Source: Oscillospiraceae bacterium (GTDB taxonomy: Bacteria; Bacillota; Clostridia; Oscillospirales; Acutalibacteraceae). From it: a stretch of 64,000 nucleotides of DNA. Shown piece by piece: positions 16,786 to 24,747 of this stretch. Position numbers and translations under genes: made by a program. A model generated the notes under the pieces. It saw only the letters and a program-made list of their open reading frames with translations. It had not been told where the DNA came from and did no database searches. Positions within the stretch are counted from its first letter, which is position 1, and each line of letters opens with the position of its first letter. The DNA lies in the NCBI GenBank assembly GCA_015065975.1, contig SVPG01000001.1:1-64000 (forward strand), written 5' to 3'.

Positions 16786-18720
16786 ATGAACAAGCATAAC
16801 ATCAAATGGTTCAGTCTTATCCTCTCTATAGCGGTTTTTGTCGGCTGCGCTGTATATATCTCTACAGTTTCGCCCGTTTCCGCACTTACTGAGGACGAAC
16901 CTACCGCAACGGAGACTGTTTCCGATCTCCCCTCCTACGCATTCGGCGACGTTGTTGCGGGCGACATAGTTCAGGGAGACTATGACGAATACATCGACGA
17001 TGAGACAGGAGAAGTTTCCTACTACTATTCCGATTGGCTCGGCGATTCCTCCAATCCTCTCATCGCAGCGACCAAGAACATCTCGCAGAACACAAACGAC
17101 GATTACCTTATCAACTACAATTTCAGCCTCAACTATCTTCTCGAATCCTCCGACAACTACATCTTTGTCGATCTTTCCAACGATGATATGTATGTCAGAG
17201 AAGGCGTGATCGATGCTGTTCAGGGCTACATCGACTACCTCAACAAGTATACCGAGGGCGCAAAAGTCATAGTTCAGGCTATCGGAAGCGATGACTCCGT
17301 TGAGATTGATCTTCCCGGCACTGACGATGTCAACACACCGGGCATTCAGGCTGCCAACTATCTGCGCGGCGTCGAGACCGATCTCGCCGATACTGACACC
17401 CCCACAAAGGCAGAGCTCGAGGCACTCGTTGACGATTGTGACGCAGGCATCACCGACGGCACATACGATAACAACATTATCGTTATCGCAGAAAATGCTG
17501 ACGGTCTCTCTGTCGGACAGACTGCTGCAGATATCTTCACCGTCGAGATAGACCCCGATCCCGAGGTCTCCGGCGAACTTCCTCCCGATGAGGCTGTTCT
17601 CGTCGATATCGGCATCAACAAGCTTCTCGACCTCAACCTTTCCGATCATATGACCGAGTTCGATATCCTCGATCAGGTCAACGCACCTTATGTTATCGTC
17701 GGCACCTCTCAGGCAAGCATTTCCGAGCGTTCCTCCGATGGCTCCGATACACACAAAACAACTGTCCCCGTTACAGAGGTCGGCAGCGGTCTTCTCAAGG
17801 CATCCTACACCGTACCTCCCATCGGTATTTTCGACGGCACATTCGAATATGCAATCGACGTCGATGAACTTGAATCTCCCGTAGATTGTTCCGATCCCGA
17901 ATTCACCGCAACCGAAGCTTTCGCAATCAACGACCCGTCGTCCGATTACGATCTTATCACCCTTCCCGCCACCGTTATTGAGACAGAGATACCCATCGTA
18001 AGCATCGATAAAAAGGTATCTTACACAGGCGATACCGCAAACAAGGATTCTGTCCTCGAGTACGAGATCGTTCTCAAGAACGAGGGCAACGTTGATCTTA
18101 CAAAGGTAGGACTTACCGATACCCTCATCTGCAGCGATCATATCGTCAACGATTCCGTTCTTGCAACAACAGGTACAGGAAGCAGCACAAAGACCTTCAG
18201 CTTCACTCCTTCACAGTCCACCGCTTCTTCCATGGGAACACTTGATGCCGAGAATCTTACACTCGCTCCGGGCGCAGAACTCAAGGTTACCTATAAGCTG
18301 GCTGTTCCCGACGATGCTGCAGGCTGCGAGGCTTACAAGAGCACCGTCAACGGCACAACAAAATACATTATTCCCAACACCGCAACCGCTTCTGCCGAGG
18401 AGATAAACAGCAACGTAACCGATTCTACCCAGACCGAGATCCTCGGTATCACCGATACCACAGATAATAACAACAATGCATCGGGCAACGCAAGCGGCGA
18501 TGCCGACAAGACAGATAAGCCCAGCGGCGGCGCTTCCGGCAACGCAAGCGGCGATTCCAAGGGCGACGATGACAAGGACAAATCTCCTGCAACAGGCGAC
18601 AGCCACAACATAGTTGCAATGGTAATCATGGTCATCGCATTCATCGCAGGCTGTGTCAGCCTCTTCCTCATAATCAACGAGAAGAAGGTTCAGCAGCTTA
18701 TCAAATCAAGCACAAAATAA
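16786..18720 (+). CDS. Large cell-surface protein with a DUF11-like repeat domain and sortase-type C-terminus
   Basis: A 644-residue secreted, surface-attached protein of unknown role. It has a signal peptide (about residues 1-33), an acidic Ser/Thr/Asp-rich body, and near residues 400-545 a DUF11-like beta domain (SIDKKVSYTGDTANKDSVLE, VLKNEGNVDLTKVGLTDTL) such as occurs in clostridial adhesins and pili. An Asn/Gly/Ser/Asp linker precedes the sorting signal SPATGD, a hydrophobic helix and a short charged tail, the order of a sortase substrate. ATG at 16786 follows AGAAGGGA; the frame extends upstream to a TTG at 16684 but that lies in the promoter. No sortase gene is nearby. Codon use is skewed to C-ending codons, suggesting high expression. 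Confidence 0.85.
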   Translation: MNKHNIKWFSLILSIAVFVGCAVYISTVSPVSALTEDEPTATETVSDLPSYAFGDVVAGDIVQGDYDEYIDDETGEVSYYYSDWLGDSSNPLIAATKNISQNTNDDYLINYNFSLNYLLESSDNYIFVDLSNDDMYVREGVIDAVQGYIDYLNKYTEGAKVIVQAIGSDDSVEIDLPGTDDVNTPGIQAANYLRGVETDLADTDTPTKAELEALVDDCDAGITDGTYDNNIIVIAENADGLSVGQTAADIFTVEIDPDPEVSGELPPDEAVLVDIGINKLLDLNLSDHMTEFDILDQVNAPYVIVGTSQASISERSSDGSDTHKTTVPVTEVGSGLLKASYTVPPIGIFDGTFEYAIDVDELESPVDCSDPEFTATEAFAINDPSSDYDLITLPATVIETEIPIVSIDKKVSYTGDTANKDSVLEYEIVLKNEGNVDLTKVGLTDTLICSDHIVNDSVLATTGTGSSTKTFSFTPSQSTASSMGTLDAENLTLAPGAELKVTYKLAVPDDAAGCEAYKSTVNGTTKYIIPNTATASAEEINSNVTDSTQTEILGITDTTDNNNNASGNASGDADKTDKPSGGASGNASGDSKGDDDKDKSPATGDSHNIVAMVIMVIAFIAGCVSLFLIINEKKVQQLIKSSTK

Positions 18721-18726
18721 ATTCAG

Positions 18727-18758
18727 ATCGGGATTGAGCCGCACGGCGCAATCCCGAT
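18727..18758 (+). terminator. Hairpin after the surface protein gene
   Basis: ATCGGGATTG pairs with CAATCCCGAT. There is no T run, so it may be a processing or attenuating hairpin rather than a full terminator; the next gene's ribosome site begins only eight bases later. Confidence 0.5.
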
Positions 18759-18775
18759 TGCAATATGGAGGTATT

Positions 18776-19558
18776 ATGAATACTTCAACCGTAAAATGCC
18801 GTCTGTGCCACCGCGAAACAGACGATAAAGTCGTCCTCGGAATCATCGAGCGCGGCGGAAAATCCGAAGAAAGCGACGTTACCTTCAAGCCGAGAGCCGT
18901 CGTACGCATTCCCATATGCAAAGAATGTCAGAAACGCACGAAACGCAGTATCGTTATCGTCACCGTATGTGTAATGGCGTTCCTGCTCCTCTTTGCCGCA
19001 TATTCGCTCTTTATGGCTCCTTCAATGTGTTCCGACACAAGACTGCGTGCAGCGGGCATTATGGCTGCCTCGATCGCTCTTGCAGCCATTGCGGTGATTG
19101 CAATGTTTGTATTCGGCGAAAAGCTGCACTACTCGCTCTTTGTACACAAGGCTTACGACCGTCTCAAAACCATCCCTGCCGAGGACGTTCTCTATTCACC
19201 CAAAAAGCATATTGTGAAAATATCGCCCACCCGCAGCATCATCGCAATCGACAAAGCCGAAATGCTCAGAAGGGCAAGCGCTCCTCAGACAAGCGGAAAA
19301 CAGCAGGCAATGGCGATGCTTGGCGTGTGGCTTGATTCTACGACCGAATCCGCCTGCCCTGCAACGGAGAACCACGAGCACACATGGAACGGGTGTAAAT
19401 GCTCCTCCTGCTCAAAGCAGCGCACAACAGGTCACCGTTTCCGAATGACTCCCGGAAAATGCGAGGCTGTCTGTTCCGTATGCGGTCTTGAAAAGGTGGC
19501 TCACCGCTTTGACAACGACGGAATATGCATCATCTGCAAAACCAAAAAGAACCAGTAA
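18776..19558 (+). CDS. Two-zinc-knuckle membrane protein, function unknown
   Basis: A 260-residue protein I cannot assign. Near the N-terminus it has a CxxC pair (KCRLCHRE) and a second pair (ICKECQKR) that together could bind zinc, then two transmembrane helices (about residues 60-80 and 90-112). The C-terminal 70 residues carry four more Cys pairs (CKCSSC, CSVCG, CIICK) with interspersed His, a second probable zinc site. The ATG at 18776 has GGAGGT just upstream and is preferred over the ATG at 18734. It follows the surface protein gene by 55 bases in the same direction and may be co-transcribed. The role may be protein or nucleic-acid binding at the membrane, which is inference only. Confidence 0.7.
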   Translation: MNTSTVKCRLCHRETDDKVVLGIIERGGKSEESDVTFKPRAVVRIPICKECQKRTKRSIVIVTVCVMAFLLLFAAYSLFMAPSMCSDTRLRAAGIMAASIALAAIAVIAMFVFGEKLHYSLFVHKAYDRLKTIPAEDVLYSPKKHIVKISPTRSIIAIDKAEMLRRASAPQTSGKQQAMAMLGVWLDSTTESACPATENHEHTWNGCKCSSCSKQRTTGHRFRMTPGKCEAVCSVCGLEKVAHRFDNDGICIICKTKKNQ

Positions 19559-19566
19559 TCACAAAA

Positions 19567-19596
19567 AACAGGAGAACCGAAATCGGTTCTCCTGTT
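19567..19596. terminator. Bidirectional terminator between convergent genes
   Basis: AACAGGAGAACCGA pairs with CGGTTCTCCTGTT, with A tracts on the left and T tracts on the right, so it can end both the zinc-knuckle gene and the ilv operon. Confidence 0.9.
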
Positions 19597-19599
19597 TTT

Positions 19600-20274
19600 T
19601 TATTTTTCAAGTATCTTTGTCAGCGGCTTTTGCAGGAGCGGACGGAACAGTTTTATCACAACGCCTCCGAGCAGCGCCGAAATAATCGTTCCTTCACGTG
19701 TGCCGACAAGTCTTCCTTCAAAGAACAGGAGCGAAAGCACGACAGAAAGCATAACCCACAGAACGTCAAAGACGATCTTTACGCTTCCGAAATTCTTTCC
19801 TGTTACATCGGCAATCGCTTTGATAATCGCTTCGCCCGAATTGAGAATGACGTCGGCAATAACTCCGAGCGTTATTCCAAAACCGAGAACTATGACACCC
19901 GCCAGAACGAGCATGATCCGAGCTATGTATATATCATTCGGTATCTCACGCACAAGCCAAAGGCCGAAATCGGTAAAATATCCGAAAAGGAACGACAGCG
20001 GTATCTGCAAAAACTGAATCGGTTTGAAATCCCGTCTGAGCAATATCATCTGTCCTATGATAAGGACAAAATTGGATACGATAATCCACGTACCGAACGA
20101 GAGGAATGTGAACTTTATGCTCACAACATTTGCAACCGATGATATCGGCGAAACTCCGAGCTCACCGTGCTTTGTTAGAGCAACACCCAGTCCCATGAAG
20201 AACAGGCTTATTATAAACAATATATATCTTTTTGCTGTTTCTCTTTTTGACACGATCTCACCCTGTTTATTCAT
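19600..20274 (-). CDS. YczE/YitT-type integral membrane protein
   Basis: A 224-residue membrane protein with about five to six predicted helices. The pattern GVALTKHGELGVSPISSVANV after the first helix and the glycine-rich GFGITLGVIADVILNSGEA segment fit the YczE family, whose biochemical role is not established. The ATG at 20274 overlaps the stop of the upstream MaoC-like gene as TAATG, implying coupled translation; an in-frame ATG at 20286 is the alternative. It is the last gene of the T-box-controlled ilvBN operon, an unexpected partner for branched-chain amino-acid synthesis. Confidence 0.8.
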   Translation of the reverse strand: MNKQGEIVSKRETAKRYILFIISLFFMGLGVALTKHGELGVSPISSVANVVSIKFTFLSFGTWIIVSNFVLIIGQMILLRRDFKPIQFLQIPLSFLFGYFTDFGLWLVREIPNDIYIARIMLVLAGVIVLGFGITLGVIADVILNSGEAIIKAIADVTGKNFGSVKIVFDVLWVMLSVVLSLLFFEGRLVGTREGTIISALLGGVVIKLFRPLLQKPLTKILEK

Positions 20275-20702
20275 TACGGTCTGCATTTGACGATGGCTTC
20301 GGTAACATCGGTCAGCACAAGCTCGCCGTTCTGATTGTACGCTTCTATGGTAATCTCAACAAGTCCGTTCCGCTCGCTGCGCTTCACAAGATTTGTGACC
20401 TTCGCCCTGCCCGTCAGTACATCTTCGGCAAACACAGGTCTGAGCCATTCGATCTTTGTGGACTTTCCCGCGAGCAGCTCCTCACCGAACAGATCGACCT
20501 CAAGATATTTTGCCCATACCGACATAAAGGACATGACACCCGGTGCGATGAGTTTTCCGAACGGTGTCTTTCTTGCGTACTCCTCGTCTGTGTGAAGCGG
20601 TATGTTATCATAGAGTCTCGCAAAGTCGAGCATCTTTTCCTTTTCAATGACAGCAGGTGCAATATCTATTGTCATATCAAGTTCTATTTCATCGAAATAC
20701 AT
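20274..20702 (-). CDS. MaoC-like hot-dog domain protein, (R)-specific enoyl hydratase type
   Basis: A 142-residue single hot-dog fold protein. The hydratase-2 motif is present as ARLYDNIPLHTDEEYARKTP followed by FGKLIAPGVMSF, giving the catalytic Asp and His of MaoC-type dehydratases. A second beta half (STKIEWLRPVFAEDVLTG, then NQNGELVLTDVTEAIV) completes the fold. The substrate is unknown; enoyl-CoA hydration or a thioesterase-like role both fit. ATG follows GAGGTGA. It sits 22 bases after ilvN and overlaps yczE, so all four genes are one transcription unit. Confidence 0.82.
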   Translation of the reverse strand: MYFDEIELDMTIDIAPAVIEKEKMLDFARLYDNIPLHTDEEYARKTPFGKLIAPGVMSFMSVWAKYLEVDLFGEELLAGKSTKIEWLRPVFAEDVLTGRAKVTNLVKRSERNGLVEITIEAYNQNGELVLTDVTEAIVKCRP

Positions 20703-20724
20703 ATTTTCACCTCAGAAAAACCGC

Positions 20725-21240
20725 TTAGAAATTTATTATATGTCTGATGGTTGTGCTTCCCTTTTCGAGCGACACGCTGCCCGTACGGCAAATTTCAAGT
20801 ATCTGATAATCTCTCATAAGATTTATGAAATCATCAATTTTTCTTGAATCATCGGTCAGACGAAGCATAATTGAATCCTTTGAGTAATCCACCGTCACAG
20901 CGCCAAATGCTTCCGCCGCCGTGCGTATATCATCGCGCGTTGCGGGATCGTTCTGCAGCTTTATCAGAAGCAGCTCACAGCTTATCGAATTGTCTGCCGT
21001 GAACTCTTTTATGGAGCAGACGTCAGGCAGCTTGTACAGCTGATTTATAAGCTGCTGTTTGTATGTCTCCTCGCCGTCGAAGACAACCGTTATACGCGAA
21101 AATTCGCTGGATTCGGTTTCGCTGACGGTCAGCGCACTGATATTGAACTGTCTGCGTCGGAACATACTTGTTACTCTGTTGAGCACACCGAACTGGTTTC
21201 TTACCAGTACCGCTACTGTATATCTGTTCATATCAGCCAC
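20725..21240 (-). CDS. ilvN: Acetolactate synthase small (regulatory) subunit
   Basis: Regulatory partner of IlvB for the first step of valine, leucine and isoleucine synthesis. The 171-residue length is normal. The N-terminal ACT domain is clear (AVLVRNQFGVLNRVTSMFRR, FNISALTVSETE), where valine feedback is sensed, and a second ACT-like domain follows (LLIKLQNDPATRDDIRTAAE). The ATG at 21240 overlaps the end of ilvB by 8 bases, as is common for translationally coupled subunits. Confidence 0.95.
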   Translation of the reverse strand: MADMNRYTVAVLVRNQFGVLNRVTSMFRRRQFNISALTVSETESSEFSRITVVFDGEETYKQQLINQLYKLPDVCSIKEFTADNSISCELLLIKLQNDPATRDDIRTAAEAFGAVTVDYSKDSIMLRLTDDSRKIDDFINLMRDYQILEICRTGSVSLEKGSTTIRHIINF

Positions 21241-22900
21241 CTGCCTTTATGATAATATCGTCCATGGAGCCGCCGGGGGGCAGCATCGGAAACACAAATT
21301 CATCCTTATCGATAGCACAGTCGATAACATACGGTCCGCTCTGTGCAAAAGCTTTTTTGAGAGCCTCGTCGAGCTGTTCGGGGGTCGATACCGCCTCTCC
21401 GTCAGCTCCGAATGCACGCGCAAGCGATACAAAATCCGTCTTGCGGTCGAGTATGCTGTTTGAATAATGCTTATCAAAGAAGAGCGTCTGCCACTGACGA
21501 ACCATGCCGAGAACGCCGTTGTTCATGATAAGAATAACGACGGGAATATTATACGTTGCCGCCGTCGCAAGCTCGTTGAGACACATTCCGAAGCTGCCGT
21601 CACCCGTGACAAGAACACTTCGCTCACCCGTGCCGAAGGCCGCACCTATCGCAGCACCGAGACCGAATCCCATCGTTCCGAGTCCGCCGCTTGAAACAAA
21701 GCGTCTCGGGGTTCTGAAAACAAGATTCTGCGCCGACCACATCTGATGCTGACCGACATCGGTACAGACTGCGGTATTCTCGCCGAGATATCTGTTGAGC
21801 GTAAGAATGGCACGCCTCGGCGTCATACCCTCACGGTCATCGAGATTGTCGTTCTCTTTCTTTCTGAGCTGATTTACCCTTTCGCACCAGTCGGGCTTTT
21901 CGCTCTTTTCAATCAGAGGCAGAAGATTCTGCAGCGTAACTTTAACATCGCCGCGAAGTCCGCAAACTGCGCTGACGGTCTTTGAAAGCTCGGAACCGTC
22001 AACATCAATATGGACTATCTTCGTGCCGACAGCAAACTTTGAACGGTTGCCCGTAACACGGTCATTGAATCTGACACCGAGAGCTATAATGACATCGGCT
22101 TTGTGCATCGCCATCGAAGAGGCATAATGACCGTGCATTCCCTGCATACCGAGGAATCTCGGGTGGTCGGTGGCAACCGCCGAAAGTCCCATCATCGAAC
22201 ATCCGACAGGTGCATCTATCTTTTCGGCAAGCTCGAGCATCTCGCTCTGAGCATTTGCGGCAACAATTCCTCCGCCGAAATAGATGAACGGTCTTTTTGC
22301 CTCGTTTATGCATTCCGCAGCTTCTTTTATACGCACTTCCTTTGCCGCTCTGGGTTCTTCCGCTTCAGCGGGAGGAGCGGGCGTATATTCGCACTGCGCC
22401 ATCTGAACATCTTTCGGTATATCGATAAGAACTGGACCGGGTCTGCCCGATTTTGCGAGAGTGAACGCCTCACGCACCGTATCGGCAAGCTGCTCGACCG
22501 AGCCGACAAAATAGTTGTGCTTGGTTATCGGCAGCGTGATACCCGTAATATCGATCTCCTGAAAGCTGTCGGTACCGATCTGGTTTGTGGGTACGTTTCC
22601 GCAGATTGCAACCATAGGTATGGAGTCGAGGTGTGCGGTCGCGATACCTGTAACGAGGTTTGTTGCGCCCGGACCGGACGTCGAGATAACAACACCGACC
22701 TTGCCCGTTGTGCGAGCATATCCGTCTGCGGCATGAGCCGCACCCTGCTCGTGGGCTGTAAGTATATGGTTTATCTCGTCCTGATATTTATAGAGACTTT
22801 CGTACACATTGAGTATCTGTCCGCCGGGATAACCGAATACGGTATCACAGCCCTGCTCTATCAATGTCCTGACCAATATATCTGCACCTGAAAGAAGCAT
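21233..22900 (-). CDS. ilvB: Acetolactate synthase large (catalytic) subunit
   Basis: Condenses two pyruvates, or pyruvate with 2-ketobutyrate, using thiamine diphosphate. The 555-residue protein has the N-terminal TPP pyrimidine domain with the catalytic Glu in AHEQGAAHAADGYAR, after TVFGYPGGQILNVYESL; a central FAD-binding domain; and a C-terminal TPP domain with GDGSFGMCLNELATA and the metal-binding Asn in LIMNNGVLGMVRQWQ. The ATG follows GGGAGTGAG. Expression is controlled by the T-box leader just upstream. Confidence 0.97.
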   Translation of the reverse strand: MLLSGADILVRTLIEQGCDTVFGYPGGQILNVYESLYKYQDEINHILTAHEQGAAHAADGYARTTGKVGVVISTSGPGATNLVTGIATAHLDSIPMVAICGNVPTNQIGTDSFQEIDITGITLPITKHNYFVGSVEQLADTVREAFTLAKSGRPGPVLIDIPKDVQMAQCEYTPAPPAEAEEPRAAKEVRIKEAAECINEAKRPFIYFGGGIVAANAQSEMLELAEKIDAPVGCSMMGLSAVATDHPRFLGMQGMHGHYASSMAMHKADVIIALGVRFNDRVTGNRSKFAVGTKIVHIDVDGSELSKTVSAVCGLRGDVKVTLQNLLPLIEKSEKPDWCERVNQLRKKENDNLDDREGMTPRRAILTLNRYLGENTAVCTDVGQHQMWSAQNLVFRTPRRFVSSGGLGTMGFGLGAAIGAAFGTGERSVLVTGDGSFGMCLNELATAATYNIPVVILIMNNGVLGMVRQWQTLFFDKHYSNSILDRKTDFVSLARAFGADGEAVSTPEQLDEALKKAFAQSGPYVIDCAIDKDEFVFPMLPPGGSMDDIIIKAGG

Positions 22901-22916
22901 TTTCTCACTCCCTTAT

Positions 22917-23222
22917 CTTAAACAAAACACCCGTCTCAAAGGCTTAAATGCTTTGAGACGGGTGTAAATAGATTCTATCTGCACTCGCGGTACCACTCAA
23001 ATTGCGAATATAAAACTCGCCACCTCTTCGAAGTCAAATAACTTCTATGCACTGACGCAGCATACACGGGAATCCCTACACACTTTCGCTTCAGGGTTCC
23101 GGCTCGGAAGGGACAGGGCAGGATCTTCCATACTGATTCGCACCAACCATCAGCTCTCTTCAATGAAACGTTATCCTGACCACTCTTCGTCACAGCTTTT
23201 AGACAATATCCGATTTTGTTGT
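22917..23222 (-). promoter_or_regulatory. T-box leader (tRNA-sensing riboswitch) of the ilvB operon
   Basis: Read on the minus strand, stem I contains the conserved AGAGAGC ... GGTTGGTGCGAA distal elements (about 23130-23160), and the T-box core AGTGGTACCGCGAGTGC lies at about 22981-22997. A strong terminator (ACACCCGTCTCAAAG paired with CTTTGAGACGGGTGT, then TTTTG) spans about 22926-22965 and ends just before the ilvB ribosome site. Uncharged tRNA would stabilise the antiterminator and allow transcription. I could not fix the specifier codon with confidence; a branched-chain amino-acid tRNA is expected from the genes. Confidence 0.93.
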
Positions 23223-23251
23223 ATTTTAGCATGTAGAACCGATATAGTCAA
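23223..23251 (-). promoter_or_regulatory. Promoter of the T-box leader
   Basis: Minus-strand TTGACT (23246-23251), 17-bp spacer, TAAAAT (23223-23228), just upstream of stem I. Confidence 0.8.
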
Positions 23252-23275
23252 GGGGTTTTCGAAAATATGACCGTT

Positions 23276-24643
23276 TTAATTTTCCGCCGCCGATTTCTTT
23301 TCAAATCCGTGCACCCAATCGGCTTTGAGGAAATATATGAGGAACACGATAGAGCTGAGCGTCCACGTGAGCGGATACGCCCAGAACACGACCTGAATAT
23401 TCGGTATAATTCTTATCATGAGCGTTATGTACGTTACTCTTATCACGCACCAGCACGCCATCATCGTAAGCATCGGGACAACGGCTTTGCCCGCTCCTCT
23501 CATTATGCCTGCGATACAGTGCGAGAAGGCCAGGAAGAGATAGAACAGTCCTTCCGTTCTCGCCTGAAGTACTCCGAACCTGACGATCTCGGGATCGGAT
23601 TTGAAGAGTGCGATGAGCTGAGGCGAGAATACGTATATTATAACACCCACCGTCTCAGCAAGAAGCATTGATGCAAATATACCGAATCGGGCACCCTTTT
23701 TCGCTCTTTCGAACTGACGCGCGCCGAGATTCTGACCGATAAATGTCGTCATCGACACCGCAAGGCTCGTTATCGGCAGGAAAGCAAAGCCTTCGAGCTT
23801 CGAATATGAGCCGCAGCCCGCAACAGCATTTACATCAAAAGCGTTTATGTTGCTCTGTACAAATATATTCGCAATGGATATCATTGAATTCTGTACGCCT
23901 GACGGCAGTCCGAGCTTTATTATCCTCGACAGCATACGTCTGTCTATCCTTATGCTGCGCAGGTTCACCCTGCACACCGTATCGCTCCTGACAAGACGCA
24001 CGGTGCTGAGCACAGCGCTCACAAACTGGGAAAGCACCGTTGCAAACGCCGCCGAGCCGACGCCAAATCCCATAACGCCGATAAACAGAATATCAAGAAT
24101 GACATTGAGTATCGACGAAAAAATCAGATAATAAAGCGGGTGTCTGCTGTCGCCGACAGCCTGAAGGATTCCGACGTTTGTGTTATACATTACAAGCGCC
24201 AGCGAGCCGAGAAAATAAATTCTGAAATACACTATTGAATTTGGAAGCACCGACTGCGGCGTACCCATCCATATAAGAATCTGAGGCGTGAGAGCAACGC
24301 CCACCACCGTCAGTACGATTCCCATTATAAGACCGAATGCTATATCGGTATGCACCGCCGCTTCGACCGAATCGTTGTCTTTTGCTCCGTAATACTTCGA
24401 TATCAGCACGCCCGCACCTGTTGCAACACCGTTGAAAAAGCCTACGAGCAGAAAGATGAGCGGACCCGAAGAGCTGACCGCCGCAAGTGCGTTTTCGTCC
24501 AGAAATCTTCCGACAACGAGTGAATCGACGGTGTTGTAGAGCTGCTGGAACAGATTGCCGAAAAATATCGGTATGGCAAAGTTTATAATAGATTTCGATA
24601 TACTTCCCGAAGTCATCGAAACACTTCCCGATTTACCGTTCAT
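23276..24643 (-). CDS. MATE-family efflux transporter
   Basis: A 455-residue integral membrane protein with twelve predicted helices, expected to export small cationic or drug-like compounds using a sodium or proton gradient. Family features include the opening SIINFAIPIFFGNLFQQLYN and TVDSLVVGRFLDENALAAVS, the repeated half at about residue 240 (SRIIKLGLPSGVQNSMISIA) and FVQSNINAF. The ATG follows AAGGAAATGAGG. The substrate is unknown. It has its own promoter and no clear operon partner. Confidence 0.93.
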   Translation of the reverse strand: MNGKSGSVSMTSGSISKSIINFAIPIFFGNLFQQLYNTVDSLVVGRFLDENALAAVSSSGPLIFLLVGFFNGVATGAGVLISKYYGAKDNDSVEAAVHTDIAFGLIMGIVLTVVGVALTPQILIWMGTPQSVLPNSIVYFRIYFLGSLALVMYNTNVGILQAVGDSRHPLYYLIFSSILNVILDILFIGVMGFGVGSAAFATVLSQFVSAVLSTVRLVRSDTVCRVNLRSIRIDRRMLSRIIKLGLPSGVQNSMISIANIFVQSNINAFDVNAVAGCGSYSKLEGFAFLPITSLAVSMTTFIGQNLGARQFERAKKGARFGIFASMLLAETVGVIIYVFSPQLIALFKSDPEIVRFGVLQARTEGLFYLFLAFSHCIAGIMRGAGKAVVPMLTMMACWCVIRVTYITLMIRIIPNIQVVFWAYPLTWTLSSIVFLIYFLKADWVHGFEKKSAAEN

Positions 24644-24676
24644 AACCTCATTTCCTTTATACTGTTATAAATGCAT

Positions 24677-24705
24677 ATTATACCAGTCTGAAAATCAGTT
24701 TTCAA
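24677..24705 (-). promoter_or_regulatory. Promoter of the MATE gene
   Basis: Minus-strand TTGAAA (24700-24705), 17-bp spacer, TATAAT (24677-24682). Confidence 0.75.
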
Positions 24706-24716
24706 GACCCTGACAA

Positions 24717-24743
24717 AAAGAGACCGCTGTGTGCGGTCTCTTT
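24717..24743 (-). terminator. Terminator after the giant repeat protein gene
   Basis: AAAGAGACCGC pairs with GCGGTCTCTTT; on the minus strand a short T run follows. Confidence 0.85.
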
Positions 24744-24747
24744 CATT

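Noticed and set aside
16756-18141. Open frame on the minus strand (461 codons)
   Set aside because: Mirror of the surface protein gene's C-ending codons; no domain or ribosome site.
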